A DNA stretch of 6,068 nucleotides from the NCBI GenBank assembly GCA_945875135.1, contig CAMCJO010000145.1, positions 1 through 6,068 of the forward strand, read 5' to 3'. This DNA is from an uncultured Porphyromonas sp. (GTDB taxonomy: Bacteria; Bacteroidota; Bacteroidia; Bacteroidales; Porphyromonadaceae). The position numbers and the translations under genes are program-made. Shown piece after piece: positions 6,051-6,068 of this stretch. The number at the start of each line of letters is the position of its first letter. Positions within the stretch are counted from its first letter, which is position 1. The notes under the pieces were generated by a model. That model worked only from the letters and a program-made list of their open reading frames with translations. It had not been told where the DNA came from and did not search any database.

Positions 6051-6068
6051 CGAGAAAGGAGGGAATCG

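Larger units (their letters stand above)
5666..6068. other. intergenic region without a credible gene
   Basis: These 403 bases follow the ferredoxin gene. They hold a small hairpin (TCCCT 5709-5713 with AGGGA 5720-5724), the long hairpin at 5764-5806 and, from about 5883, a regular array of dyad-symmetric repeats. The short open frames here on both strands consist of translated repeat units and resemble no protein I recognise. A degenerate -7-like TAATTTAG occurs at 5833-5840 but has no gene downstream within the window. The next gene presumably lies to the right of base 6068. Confidence 0.75.

Overview
The window reads as ordinary chromosome from a Bacteroidales bacterium, most likely a Porphyromonas-type organism. 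This is inferred from three things. Recognisable -7 boxes of the Bacteroidetes form TAnnTTTG precede miaB and the ferredoxin gene. Start codons lack Shine-Dalgarno sequences. The MiaB and small 2[4Fe-4S] ferredoxin sequences look like those of this phylum. All convincing genes lie on the + strand, and I see no mobile element, tRNA, rRNA or CRISPR array.

Layout. Bases 1-1104 are the 3' part of a major facilitator (MFS) transporter gene whose start lies outside the window. After a 92-base gap with a possible promoter comes a second, unrelated MFS transporter of the 14-helix drug-efflux type (1197-2684). An M20D-family amidohydrolase/aminoacylase follows 29 bases later (2714-3865), so the two are probably cotranscribed. 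miaB (3912-5264), the tRNA 2-methylthio-N6-isopentenyladenosine synthase, follows with its own -7 box only 8 bases ahead of its ATG. A 236-base intergenic region then holds a hairpin, a perfect 8-bp-arm inverted repeat and a clear -7 box that drives a single-gene ferredoxin cistron (5501-5665).

The last 403 bases (5666-6068) contain no credible gene. They hold a very long hairpin (about 20 pairs) at 5764-5806 and, from about 5883, an array of eight short dyad-symmetric cores with centres 21 to 22 bp apart. Five cores are CCACGTGG. The middle three belong to a 21-bp tandem repeat in which one stem pair changes C-G, then T.G, then T-A.

How the genes fit together. The second transporter and the amidohydrolase could form a small unit that moves and hydrolyses N-acyl amino acids or related amides, but the substrate cannot be read from sequence. 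miaB and the ferredoxin are housekeeping genes that both depend on iron-sulfur chemistry; nothing shows that they are coregulated. No new multi-gene system is visible. The phased dyad array at the right edge is the part least explained by known features.
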